64,000 bases of DNA, from positions 1-64,000 of the forward strand of contig JAFQCI010000023.1 of the NCBI GenBank assembly GCA_017416505.1. Reading direction: 5' to 3'. Below the pieces are notes generated by a model. That model had not been told where the DNA came from. It searched no databases and saw nothing but the letters and a program-made list of their open reading frames with translations. A program made the translations under genes and the position numbers. The stretch comes from Lachnospiraceae bacterium (GTDB taxonomy: Bacteria; Bacillota_A; Clostridia; Lachnospirales; Lachnospiraceae). Below are positions 18,950 through 27,177 of the stretch, one piece after another. Within the stretch, counting starts at the first letter, position 1. Each line of letters opens with the position of its first letter.

Positions 18950-19627
18950 CTAGTTTTCTTCTGAAAATCTAAGAAATACTTTTTCACCATTCGTATAAGA
19001 AATTGTTACATCACGCAATCCCACCTCATAAATTAAATCAGCATATCCCATATGAATTGTTTCAATATCATCTGATACAATGGCTACATATGAAGCCATA
19101 TCAATAACACAACCATCATTATCTGTATCTTCTGGATATTCCGCATTATAGAACTTCATACATCCATTATGTAAATCTTGCATATAATTAAAATGAAGTT
19201 CATAGTATGCTTTTCCAAATCTCTGTATTCTAACACCAAATTCTGTTTCTTCCCATGGAATATTATGCAAATGATTTACTAATTCATCCCATGTAATATT
19301 TCCACTCTCACTTCTTGCTTTGACCCAACGAATAAAATATGCAATACTGCTTTTAATACAATCTTGAACTTCTCTTGTTTCTACTGAATAATCTGAATTT
19401 TCTTCCATAATTTTAACAGTTAAAACCTTTTTACATTCATCGTACACATCTGGTCTCAATGTCTCTTTCTCAAAATCAAACAACGCATTAAACTTTTTGC
19501 GTGGGTCAATCTTCCCATCCATAATGTCAACAATTGGGGCTGACTTATGTCTTACAAATGATTCTGTTGCCTTATACAGCAATTTTACTCTTTCCTTCAT
19601 TGATACATACTTAAATTCTTTTCTCAT
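18950..19627 (-). CDS. Hypothetical phage protein, 225 aa
   Basis: Start at ATG 19627 (GGAGGATTTTAACT upstream); the frame runs 22 codons further without a ribosome site. No recognised domain. Aromatic-rich middle (FGKAYYELHFNYMQDLHNG) and an acidic C-terminus. Confidence 0.5.
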   Translation of the reverse strand: MRKEFKYVSMKERVKLLYKATESFVRHKSAPIVDIMDGKIDPRKKFNALFDFEKETLRPDVYDECKKVLTVKIMEENSDYSVETREVQDCIKSSIAYFIRWVKARSESGNITWDELVNHLHNIPWEETEFGVRIQRFGKAYYELHFNYMQDLHNGCMKFYNAEYPEDTDNDGCVIDMASYVAIVSDDIETIHMGYADLIYEVGLRDVTISYTNGEKVFLRFSEEN

Positions 19628-19674
19628 AGTTAAAATCCTCCACTTTTCTTTAAATAAAAATTTATTTTGTATTA

Positions 19675-19714
19675 ATAGGTGATTTATTAACAACCACCTA
19701 CTGTATACTTCTAC
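19675..19714 (-). repeat. Recurring intergenic module, copy D
   Basis: Minus sense GTAGAAGTATACAGTAGG, then stem AGGTG/CACCT with a long loop, upstream of the 19.6-kb gene. Confidence 0.5.
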
Positions 19715-19720
19715 ATTTGT

Positions 19721-20014
19721 TTACTGAACAACTTCAATATCTACATCCGACAATCCATTCCTAAAAGAAAGAGTGTAAATGTTATCCTGTTTAGTAATCT
19801 CGTCCACGATATCAAAGTCAATACTAACTTCCATATCTGTGTTAGGTTTATATATTGTAATCTCTCCATCAACACCATCTTCTGAACTCGCTTTAATTAC
19901 ACAACCACGCAAATATAAAGTCACATTGCCAATGTCAGAACTTGATACATTAACTGTTATTCCTTCCTTTAACTGTTTGATTTCCTCAATAAATTGCCCT
20001 CTTGTCATTTCCAT
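19721..20014 (-). CDS. Hypothetical acidic protein, 97 aa
   Basis: Ribosome site AAAGGAGAATAAGGATT. Predicted mostly beta (VNVSSSDIGNVTLYLRG, EVSIDFDIVDEI). No recognised domain. Confidence 0.5.
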   Translation of the reverse strand: MEMTRGQFIEEIKQLKEGITVNVSSSDIGNVTLYLRGCVIKASSEDGVDGEITIYKPNTDMEVSIDFDIVDEITKQDNIYTLSFRNGLSDVDIEVVQ

Positions 20015-20054
20015 AATCCTTATTCTCCTTTGCTCTGTGATAATTTTTTAGTAT

Positions 20055-20095
20055 CAGTGGGAAGTTTTGTACCTCCCACATTATTTACTTCTATT
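20055..20095 (-). repeat. Recurring intergenic module, copy E
   Basis: Minus sense ATAGAAGTAAATAATGTGG leads into stem GTGGGAGG/CTTCCCAC, upstream of the 20.0-kb gene. Confidence 0.55.
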
Positions 20096-20103
20096 TTTAC
20101 TTT

Positions 20104-20553
20104 TTAGATAACATCTGTTCTAACTAATGCACCACTTTCCATAAAACCATCAATAGCAATGTATCCAAATTCAGATAAATCAGGATTATCTAAATTTAAT
20201 GTATATGACATGATGAAATTATCGCTTTGCAGTCTTTCGCTTTCCCACTCCTCTTTATCATCACTTACATAAAGTAATGATAAAAGTTTTCCTTGTGTTG
20301 TAATTGATTCAATAGCATGATATACCAAATAATTAGGATGCTTCGTTTCAAACTCTTTCACAGCTTGTTCATAAGTTTTGTCGTAGGAAATAGTATCAAT
20401 GCTCCCTAAAAAACCACCTGCTGTAAGATAGCTGTAATACACCTTATCTTCATTGAAATACTTCAAAACGTTTGGATTAAGATTACACTTTTCAATAAGT
20501 GTCTTAATTCTGTTAATTCCTTCATCTTTGATTTCTACCTTTGTTACTGTCAT
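20104..20553 (-). CDS. Hypothetical phage protein, 149 aa
   Basis: Start at ATG 20553 after AAAGGAGAGAGTG; the frame extends 23 codons upstream through the leader module without a ribosome site. No recognised domain. Confidence 0.5.
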   Translation of the reverse strand: MTVTKVEIKDEGINRIKTLIEKCNLNPNVLKYFNEDKVYYSYLTAGGFLGSIDTISYDKTYEQAVKEFETKHPNYLVYHAIESITTQGKLLSLLYVSDDKEEWESERLQSDNFIMSYTLNLDNPDLSEFGYIAIDGFMESGALVRTDVI

Positions 20554-20599
20554 AATCACTCTCTCCTTTACTTTTTTGCTGATATTTATTGCTTTTAAC

Positions 20600-20640
20600 A
20601 GTGGATAGTTTTCGCTATCCACTATATACTTCTACATAAT
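20600..20640 (-). repeat. Recurring intergenic module, copy F
   Basis: Minus sense GTAGAAGTATATAGTGG leads into a strong stem AGTGGATAG/CTATCCACT, about 20 bases after the tubZ stop. The clearest copy of the family. Confidence 0.6.
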
Positions 20641-20661
20641 TTCCTAAACTCTGATTAACTT

Positions 20662-21714
20662 TTATAAAAATTCACTTAATATATCCAAACTTGAAACCTT
20701 TTCTGGCTTTTTAGGTTTTAAATCGTTATCAAATGTTCCAAGAAAATCCATATCTTCATCATCAAAAAGACTTTCATTAGCAGAATCCATACCTTTTTTG
20801 ATAATTTCTGCATTTGTTTGTGCCATTGATTTAATTTCGTTAAGTCTTGTTTTAGGATATGTCAACCCTGCTACCATACAGACTACTGAAGGAGCGTTTG
20901 TTCCTATATAAGTATCAATCGGTGTTCCAATTTCTGAATACAAACTATCTAATTCAACATTAGAACTACAACACATGATTCCCACATAACGCACTACTTT
21001 ATTATTTTCTAATGGAGCATAGATGTTGTTACTCTGTAATGCTGATGTTAATTTATCAGCATTGTCTTTTCCTAATTTTGACAGCACAGACATACCTGGT
21101 GTACATAACAAATTATCAATTTCACTACGGTCTAAACATCCATAATCTCCACCATTTTCATTTGCTAAAAAGGCATCTAAATGTGTAAAGAAAATATCAT
21201 TAATTTTCATCCGGTCATTATGCTTTGAATTATCTAGTATAAAAGTTGCCCCAATACAATCTAACTTTTCTAATTCTTGAAATAACTCCACTGTATTTGC
21301 ATATGACTGAAAATTCTCTGATTTATTCGGAAGCACTGTTACAACACATATATTAATTTCAAGTTGTTTGCTTAATATTTTTGCAACTGCTGCTAACATT
21401 CCAGAACCAGTGCCACCTGCTGATGATGCACAAATAAATAATGTTGTAATTGCTGGCATCTTGGAACGCACCTCATCAATTAACAATTCTATGTTTTCCT
21501 TCAACAATGCTTTTGATTTTTTTCTATTTTTGTGACAACCTTGTCCATTCCTGAAATGCAATTTATTTTTTGCATTACGGGTCGATAAATCTTCCAAAGA
21601 ACTATTCGCTATCACACACGGATAACCAGCCTCTTCAAATTTCTTTGTAACATTTCCACCAAACTGACCAATTCCTAAAAACCCGTAAAACTTTATGTAC
21701 TCTTTTCTATACAT
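20662..21714 (-). CDS. tubZ: TubZ-like tubulin/FtsZ-family partition GTPase
   Basis: 350 residues from ATG 21714 (GAAGGAGGAATCAGATA). Residues 11-22 GFLGIGQFGGNV form the N-terminal nucleotide loop; 98-106 SAGGTGSGM is the tubulin signature. The length and N-terminus fit TubZ of plasmids and phage-plasmids better than FtsZ or PhuZ. TubZ forms treadmilling filaments that move DNA bound by TubR at a centromere (tubC). The upstream gene overlaps it by eight bases and encodes a winged-helix protein, the expected TubR position. Its presence indicates maintenance as a low-copy plasmid at some stage. The C-terminal tail is basic-acidic with KPKKPEK. Confidence 0.8.
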   Translation of the reverse strand: MYRKEYIKFYGFLGIGQFGGNVTKKFEEAGYPCVIANSSLEDLSTRNAKNKLHFRNGQGCHKNRKKSKALLKENIELLIDEVRSKMPAITTLFICASSAGGTGSGMLAAVAKILSKQLEINICVVTVLPNKSENFQSYANTVELFQELEKLDCIGATFILDNSKHNDRMKINDIFFTHLDAFLANENGGDYGCLDRSEIDNLLCTPGMSVLSKLGKDNADKLTSALQSNNIYAPLENNKVVRYVGIMCCSSNVELDSLYSEIGTPIDTYIGTNAPSVVCMVAGLTYPKTRLNEIKSMAQTNAEIIKKGMDSANESLFDDEDMDFLGTFDNDLKPKKPEKVSSLDILSEFL

Positions 21715-22024
21715 TATCTGATTCCTCCTTCTTAACTGGTAAAATAGCAAGTGCCTTATCTGTAGCATAGTATGTCTTCGCTCTGCCAGCCTTGACACCT
21801 TCATTTACAAAACCATGTTCTTGTAATTCCTTTACCTTTTTATGAATAGTGTTATGTTTGCTTACCTTTTCGAATGATGATATTTCACTGATTGTAAGAC
21901 CATGTACCTTATCAATTGCATTTCGTTTCTTCATAATTCCAAGAATCGTGTACGAACATCTACTTAATTCCACAAAATCTCTCCTTTCTTTTCTTGAATT
22001 TGAAATAGATTCCAATAGTTTCAT
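21707..22024 (-). CDS. tubR: TubR-like winged-helix DNA-binding protein
   Basis: 105 residues. Winged helix at ~30-90: LTISEISSFEKVSKHNTIHKKVKELQEHGFV, then the wing AGRAKTYYATDKALAIL. It overlaps the tubZ start by eight bases, as in type III partition operons. TubR binds tubC iterons and represses the operon. No strong ribosome site precedes the ATG, so the true start may be internal. Sequence alone cannot separate TubR from other small winged-helix proteins; context carries the call. Confidence 0.65.
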   Translation of the reverse strand: MKLLESISNSRKERRDFVELSRCSYTILGIMKKRNAIDKVHGLTISEISSFEKVSKHNTIHKKVKELQEHGFVNEGVKAGRAKTYYATDKALAILPVKKEESDNV

Positions 22025-22039
22025 AAACTTTGATATAAA

Positions 22040-22068
22040 AAGTAAAAATATACGGGCTATAAAGCCCT
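22040..22068 (-). terminator. Hairpin between the Cys-rich gene and tubR
   Basis: Minus strand GGGCT-ATAA-type loop-AGCCC stem followed by a T-rich stretch (ATATTTTTACTTTTT). It probably reduces read-through into tubRZ. Confidence 0.5.
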
Positions 22069-22073
22069 ACAAT

Positions 22074-22211
22074 TTAAGAGGTATTACTTATTTTTCTTTT
22101 TGTTTCCGAATATTTTTTGTTGCCATACAGATAACAACATCCTTGAAGACATTCAGGATTGAATGCTTTACAACCATCACATTTAGGTGTATACCATGTC
22201 TTTTTGTTCAA
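22074..22211 (-). CDS. Cysteine-rich micro-protein, 45 aa
   Basis: TTG start at 22211 after AGGGAGGAA, too short for common ORF cut-offs. Contains CDGCKAFNPECLQGCCYLYG, five cysteines in 20 residues, then a basic tail. Possibly a small zinc-binding protein. Sits at the head of the tubRZ operon. Confidence rests on the ribosome site and Cys spacing. Confidence 0.5.
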   Translation of the reverse strand: MNKKTWYTPKCDGCKAFNPECLQGCCYLYGNKKYSETKRKISNTS

Positions 22212-22254
22212 TATAAAATTCCTCCCTTATGAAATTGTCATTGTACAAACGGAC

Positions 22255-22290
22255 AGAATTTCAGCCCGAAAATAATTATTTACTTCTATA
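22255..22290 (-). repeat. Recurring intergenic motif, copy G
   Basis: Minus sense ATAGAAGTAAATAATTA, without the strong hairpin of the other copies, upstream of the Cys-rich gene. Confidence 0.4.
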
Positions 22291-22329
22291 TAAATGTATA
22301 GGGAAATAACAACCAACTAGAATTGTTGA

Positions 22330-22358
22330 TTGACAAAAGAAATGTTCTTTGATAAAAT
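22330..22358 (+). promoter_or_regulatory. Strong sigma-A-type promoter of a plus-strand small RNA
   Basis: TTGACA, 17-base spacer, TAAAAT on the plus strand, the opposite of the neighbouring genes. No plus-strand gene with a ribosome site follows. Confidence 0.65.
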
Positions 22359-22364
22359 TACTTC

Positions 22365-22487
22365 AACCTTTAAAGTAATGGTGTGTGAAAGTTTACCAGG
22401 CTTTTACACAAAACTTTTATCAATGAAGCCTTTAGCTTTCAAGTGTTACCAGCACTTGATATATAGCTAGAGGTTTTCTTTTTTATT
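22365..22487 (+). ncRNA. Candidate small RNA, ~120 nt
   Basis: Starts just after the promoter at 22330-22358. Stem 1: TGTGTGAAAG/CTTTTACACA. Stem 2: CCTTTAGCT/AGCTAGAGG enclosing CAAGTG/CACTTG, followed by a T-rich run (TTTTCTTTTTTATTTT). Both terminal loops contain TTACCA. A 30-codon frame inside lacks a ribosome site. It lies between the partition operon and the methylase gene. Could be a regulatory RNA for replication or partition; target unknown. Confidence 0.55.
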
Positions 22488-22591
22488 TTCTCTCACATAT
22501 ATAGCTTTTCAATTATCAGAACAAGTGTTCGTTTTTCTTATTGTACTCTTATGTTATGCCATTGTCAAGAGGATTGTAAAACCCTTACCTG

Positions 22592-22656
22592 ACTTCTGAA
22601 AACTTCTTGTAAACTTCTGATAAGGTTATATTACACTATAAAAAGTAGGTTGTCAA
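22592..22656 (-). promoter_or_regulatory. Promoter towards tubRZ with three phased ACTTCT repeats
   Basis: Minus strand TTGACA (22656-22651), 17-base spacer, TAATAT. Just downstream ACTTCT occurs at 22592, 22602 and 22613, that is every 10-11 bases on one DNA face. This could be the TubR-binding centromere (tubC) or an operator. The transcript would run opposite to the small RNA. Confidence 0.45.
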
Positions 22657-22689
22657 TAACTTTTGTAAAAGTTTTTAAAAACCTACTTT
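22642..22689 (-). terminator. Terminator of the methylase gene
   Basis: Arms AAAGTAGGTT/AACCTACTTT with a long loop, followed on the minus strand by TTTTT. The downstream arm overlaps the tubRZ promoter. Confidence 0.5.
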
Positions 22690-22699
22690 ATCAAATACC

Positions 22700-24487
22700 T
22701 TATACTAGTTTCTTTCTGATTTCCTCAAATATTTGATTTGAATAGTTTGCAGCAGTCTTATATTTTTCAACCAATTCAATAATCAAGTCCAGGTTCTTCT
22801 TATATTCATTGCCGATTGCTTCTTGTTCTTCCATAGAAAGTAATGATATTTTCATATCCTTTAAACCATTTGCATTGATTGTAATAATACTTGTTCCAGT
22901 CTGAATACTCTTTATTGCCATATCTCCACTCTTACTATCAATAAATGCTTTCAGGTAATATGGGTTTATTTTCTTCTGATTTACACGAATAGCAATCAAG
23001 TTTCCACTTAATACTGCTTTGTAATCTCCATTACTTCTATATATAGCAGACTTAATTGTAGTGTTCTTTGCCGTGATAATAATATCTCCATCTTCCACAA
23101 GGAATTTATCATATTTCTTCTTATCGTCAGATTTGATAGGTCTTAAATCACTACTTACAAATCCTTCTGCCTGAATATCGGATATATTGATGATTCTATA
23201 TTCTGTTTCTTCTCCTTCATCTGGTGTAAGATTATCCAGTTCCTTTGCTCCTAACTGATAACCTCTGAATATTTTATCCACAACATCATCTAATACAACT
23301 GCATTTTCAATATCATCTGTGCAGTATCTATTCATTCCCAAATAAGCATCATTGAGCATTATTTCATCTAATGATACATTGAAAGTTTTTTCTGTGTGGT
23401 TGTCATTTTCATATAAATGTACAATTTGAGCAATATCCTCTTGTTCAAAAAACTTATATCTTCTATGCTCAGAATATGTTTTTGATGCATCAATCATTTT
23501 TATAGTGCAACAATCACCTCTATTTTTCTTTAAAACAATAAGAGATGTTGATGCATTTGTATATGGCAATATCCCATTTGGTAACGTAATAATTGTATCT
23601 ATATAATTATTTACAACAAGAAATTTGCGTACTTCGTCATCAATCCCATTATACAATACACCATTTGTCACTAATGCTACTACAATTCCATTTGGTTTAA
23701 TATGATTTAAAGCATCAAGAATCCATAATAAACTAGCCGAATATTTCTTATTGAATGGGAAATTAAAATTCCAACTATTAACCATCTGCAATGCTTCTTC
23801 TTTTTCATATTTCATTGACAAAGGATATGAACAATAAACCATATCTACTTTTTCACCTTCTAATATAGTTGTAGAAAAGAATTTTTCATTTGTAACTTTG
23901 AAATCTTTTCTTGAAAAATACTGCTTAATCTCTGCTATTTTAGAATTCTGATAATTATAAGTGTTTCCTATTGCCCTGTCCACAAGTCCTTTATTAAGCA
24001 TACCCATTATAAAATCACCAGTAGCACAATCATTATTATATAATGTTTTTCCACCATGCAATTTAAAAATATCCGCTACAAGCTGATTTATCCATTCTAT
24101 GCTAGACATTGGATAACTTTCTTGATATTCCTTTAAACCTGCCCCAACATAATCAAATAAATTTAATTCCAATACAATATGTTCTAAATCAAATCTTAAA
24201 ACTATATCAATTATCTCTATTAATGTTTTTCTATCTATTGATGTAGGTATTAAGTCAAATGCTGTTGATATTATATCTCTTTCTTTATCTGCTAATAATG
24301 AGAACATTGCTCTATTTCTTAACCTTTTTCTATCATCAACAATCATACTATATGCCAATTTTTGAAATTCATCTTTACCCATTAACAATCCAATCGTTGC
24401 AATTCCGAATATAGCTTTATTGGCTTCGATAACCGTTCCTATTCCCTTTATCTTTAATATATTCTGTATTCCTTCTCTAAAATCCAT
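22700..24487 (-). CDS. N-6 methylase/HsdS-like fusion with degenerate catalytic motifs
   Basis: 595 residues. Residues ~1-390 follow the HsdM/N6-methylase layout. However motif I reads NNDCATGDF (149-158) in place of D-P-x-x-G-x-G, and motif IV reads CSYP (219-222) in place of NPPY/F. Residues ~395-595 look like one HsdS target-recognition half with the usual long helix at the end. Type I methylases modify adenine using SAM; the motif changes make catalysis doubtful. No HsdR gene is nearby. It may be an inactive DNA-binding relative used for regulation or anti-restriction. Driven by a perfect consensus promoter. Confidence 0.65.
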   Translation of the reverse strand: MDFREGIQNILKIKGIGTVIEANKAIFGIATIGLLMGKDEFQKLAYSMIVDDRKRLRNRAMFSLLADKERDIISTAFDLIPTSIDRKTLIEIIDIVLRFDLEHIVLELNLFDYVGAGLKEYQESYPMSSIEWINQLVADIFKLHGGKTLYNNDCATGDFIMGMLNKGLVDRAIGNTYNYQNSKIAEIKQYFSRKDFKVTNEKFFSTTILEGEKVDMVYCSYPLSMKYEKEEALQMVNSWNFNFPFNKKYSASLLWILDALNHIKPNGIVVALVTNGVLYNGIDDEVRKFLVVNNYIDTIITLPNGILPYTNASTSLIVLKKNRGDCCTIKMIDASKTYSEHRRYKFFEQEDIAQIVHLYENDNHTEKTFNVSLDEIMLNDAYLGMNRYCTDDIENAVVLDDVVDKIFRGYQLGAKELDNLTPDEGEETEYRIINISDIQAEGFVSSDLRPIKSDDKKKYDKFLVEDGDIIITAKNTTIKSAIYRSNGDYKAVLSGNLIAIRVNQKKINPYYLKAFIDSKSGDMAIKSIQTGTSIITINANGLKDMKISLLSMEEQEAIGNEYKKNLDLIIELVEKYKTAANYSNQIFEEIRKKLV

Positions 24488-24505
24488 GATTCTATCCTTC
24501 CTTAC

Positions 24506-24577
24506 AAAATAGGTTATGTATAACTTATATTATATGAGCACTTTTCCTTATTGTCAAGGTTACTAAAAACCTATTTT
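24506..24577 (-). promoter_or_regulatory. Perfect consensus promoter bracketed by a 10-bp inverted repeat
   Basis: Minus strand TTGACA (24557-24552), 17-base spacer, TATAAT (24534-24529). AAAATAGGTT (24506-24515) and its exact complement (24568-24577) flank the promoter. The symmetrical frame suggests a repressor-binding arrangement controlling the methylase-like gene. Confidence 0.65.
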
Positions 24578-24711
24578 TTCTCCATGAAATCAGTATTCTA
24601 AGTCCTATGTAAAATAAGTCCATTTCAATTCCATTTTGTGCAATTTTTATCCATAAATAGGAGTAAAAATGTGTAAGTTGATATGTGTTTTTTCTATATA
24701 CAATGTAATTA

Positions 24712-24751
24712 TAATAGGATAGCTTGTTTTCGGCTGTCCTATTTTATTTTG
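24712..24751. terminator. Bidirectional terminator-like hairpin
   Basis: AATAGGATAGC pairs with GGCTGTCCTATT (one mismatch), followed by TTTATTTT on the plus strand. Located in the ~450-bp gene-free stretch 24488-24944, in which no gene was seen. Confidence 0.5.
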
Positions 24752-24848
24752 AAGTTTTCTTGAAGTTGAATTAAAGTAGTTCATAGAATGACTAACTTTA
24801 GCACTTTTGCAAGCATTTTACATATAATTATATTTCTATGAGAATTTT

Positions 24849-24889
24849 AAAGACCATCAATGATTGAACTAATCAAAACTGATGGTCTT
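24849..24889 (-). terminator. Terminator after the 25.2-kb acidic gene
   Basis: AAGACCATCA/TGATGGTCTT stem followed by TTAAAATTC on the minus strand. Confidence 0.6.
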
Positions 24890-24944
24890 ATTCGTCAAAA
24901 TATTTATTTTTTAGAATATTTATACATAATAAATAACAAACTTA

Positions 24945-25235
24945 TTAATCAAAATTTTCATGTTCCATATATTCTTCAAAAGTCTCATTTGGATGCATAT
25001 CTGATGAGTCATTTATATCCTCAATTTCTAACATCAAATCATTGTAATCCTCTATACCATAATTAACTTCTTTTATATTGTTATACTGTTGTTTTGTTTT
25101 TAATTTAATATATTCAATTATTTCTTCTAAATCATCAAGCATATATATATCATCTAAGTTAATAATCACTTCTACCTCATCTTCACTATTATTCTCATCA
25201 ATTACATTAACAAATATCTGATATTCTGAATACAT
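24945..25235 (-). CDS. Acidic hypothetical protein, 96 aa
   Basis: Good ribosome site (TGGAGGGATTTTA). Strongly acidic, rich in D/E/N. No recognised domain. Acidic DNA-mimic proteins of phages can look like this, but nothing specific supports that here. Confidence 0.5.
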   Translation of the reverse strand: MYSEYQIFVNVIDENNSEDEVEVIINLDDIYMLDDLEEIIEYIKLKTKQQYNNIKEVNYGIEDYNDLMLEIEDINDSSDMHPNETFEEYMEHENFD

Positions 25236-25259
25236 TAAAATCCCTCCATTTATCTATTT

Positions 25260-25799
25260 TTACTTTCTAAGTATATTCTTTATATTCTTTTTGTCAAGTA
25301 ACACTTTCATTGAATCAGTCAGATTACGTTCAATACGTAAAGCACGTTGAAGATTACGTTTGGACATATTAAGTTCTTTTGCTATCTCATCAAGAGTAGA
25401 ACCAGACATGCCATTTTGGCATCTCTGATGTCCACCACCTATCTCTCCATGTTTATAACCTCTAAGAAAAACATAAGTCTCTAAAGCTTTTCTATCTTTA
25501 GATGGGTCATTCTTACGTCTGCCAAAATTGTTAATAATAGCAAGGGCAGTATCTTTAGTAACAATTCCTGTATCTACAAGGTCTTCCAATTCAGGTATCA
25601 TACTTGCCATACGCATATAGTTGTTCATGGTTTGTTGAGTTACACCATAAGATTCTGCTAATTGTTTTTGGTTATGTGGCACTTTATTATCAGCAAAAGG
25701 AAAAAGTTTTGACTTTTGCTCATGTTGGTTAGAACCATTTCCTTGATGAAATCCATACCAATCATTTAAGAAATGAAAACATCTTCCTAACTTAACATA
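25260..25799 (-). pseudogene. 5'-truncated ParB-like HTH gene
   Basis: The frame from a GTG at 25682 gives 140 residues with two HTH units (KQLAESYGVTQQTMNNYMRM; TLDEIAKELNMSKRNLQRAL). Protein-like sequence in the same frame continues upstream (GRCFHFLNDWYGFHQGNG) right up to the KAP stop codon at 25800, with no ATG, GTG or TTG. The original 5' part is therefore missing. The simplest reading is that the KAP cassette inserted into, or recombined with, this gene. Translation from GTG 25682 is possible but has no ribosome site. Confidence 0.55.
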
Positions 25800-27131
25800 T
25801 CACTCCTTAAAGCCATTACACAATTGAATACAAGTTCTTTTAAGGTTATAATTTAACTTTGATAATAATTCAGTAGTTTCATCTATATCCTTATTATTAA
25901 AAATATATTTATACACCTCTTTGATTTCTTTTATCCCATTCTCATATTGATTATTTCTATCAAACCCTCCAAATCTACATACCATATTATGTATTTGTTT
26001 AATCTCTCTTGAAAATACTTCCAATATACTACCATCACCACTAAGAAACTTTAATTTTTCATTTTCATCTTTTATATCCAAAATAATAATTATTGGCACA
26101 AACAATGACAACAAATATCCTTGTGTTGTATCATCATTAATAAAATTTACTGGCAAGTTGGAAGTTCTTTGTTTAAATATCAGTGCATCTCTTATTGACA
26201 ATTTATAATAATCATTTAAGCCATCCACTATATTTCTTAAATTAGTTTGTCTATTAGAATATGTATTAAACAACGAATAACTACTTTCTTTTAATATTGG
26301 CATATGAATATTCAAATCAAAAAACTTATTTAAGTATCCTGTAGAATCGAATCCCATTCCATAGTATTTAGAAATAGTATGTACCAATTGTTCTTTATTC
26401 ACAGAAACAACAAATATTATACGTTCATCATCAAAATAATGTTTAATCCGTTCCAACATTTCTATTGCAAAACTTGGCTTACATCTATCCAGTTCATCAA
26501 TAAAAATTATCAATCTTTCTGCTTTTTCAACTATTACTTCATTTAATATCTGCTTAACTCCTTCACGTATTTCTTCTGAAGTTTTTACCGACTCTAAAAT
26601 ATCTTTGCCTTCAATTGCTTTTTTCGTCCTATCTCCATCAATATTAAACTGGAACTTACCAATTGTAAGAGATGCAGCAGATAGCAATGTTGATATTTTC
26701 TCTCCAACAGATGGACTGAATTTTATTTCTAAATATTGTTCTGATTTTTTTATAATTGTAAGTAACAACGACATAAGCGGGTCGTCATGATTATCATAAA
26801 GCCATGCATTATAATAAATTGGTAAATATGACTTATCCAATTCAATTGAATCCAATATAGTATTTTTAAAATAAGTTTTTATATCATCTACTATTCCTGG
26901 TTCATTTTCATTCCATTTCTTTTGAGTAATATATTTCAATGTTTGCTCTATCTGTCGAACATAAAAACTTTTACCTTCTCCCCATTTTCCATCTAAACTA
27001 ATAAACATATTACCTTCTATTGTATCTAACACTTCTACAAATTCTTTTACATCTGCATTTCTACAAAAAGAATCTGCTCTTATTGAATCAAATATATTCC
27101 TATCTGTAGCTTCTAAAGTTAATCGTTTCAC
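25800..27131 (-). CDS. KAP-family P-loop NTPase
   Basis: 443 residues from a GTG after AGGAGATTATACAG. Walker A GKWGEGKS at 48-55, YYNAWLYDNHDDP after it, Walker B RLIIFIDELDRC at 206-217, then the sensor-like KHYFDDERIIFVVSVNKEQL. The layout is that of KAP NTPases (Kidins220/ARMS and PifA). Bacterial members, such as F-plasmid PifA, exclude phages. No clear transmembrane insertion is seen, unlike some KAP proteins. It sits with the 27.2-kb small gene and abuts a broken gene, consistent with a recently gained exclusion cassette. Confidence 0.8.
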   Translation of the reverse strand: MKRLTLEATDRNIFDSIRADSFCRNADVKEFVEVLDTIEGNMFISLDGKWGEGKSFYVRQIEQTLKYITQKKWNENEPGIVDDIKTYFKNTILDSIELDKSYLPIYYNAWLYDNHDDPLMSLLLTIIKKSEQYLEIKFSPSVGEKISTLLSAASLTIGKFQFNIDGDRTKKAIEGKDILESVKTSEEIREGVKQILNEVIVEKAERLIIFIDELDRCKPSFAIEMLERIKHYFDDERIIFVVSVNKEQLVHTISKYYGMGFDSTGYLNKFFDLNIHMPILKESSYSLFNTYSNRQTNLRNIVDGLNDYYKLSIRDALIFKQRTSNLPVNFINDDTTQGYLLSLFVPIIIILDIKDENEKLKFLSGDGSILEVFSREIKQIHNMVCRFGGFDRNNQYENGIKEIKEVYKYIFNNKDIDETTELLSKLNYNLKRTCIQLCNGFKE

Positions 27132-27177
27132 CTGTATAATCTCCTTTAATTATTTATACTCAAAATAATATAAAATA

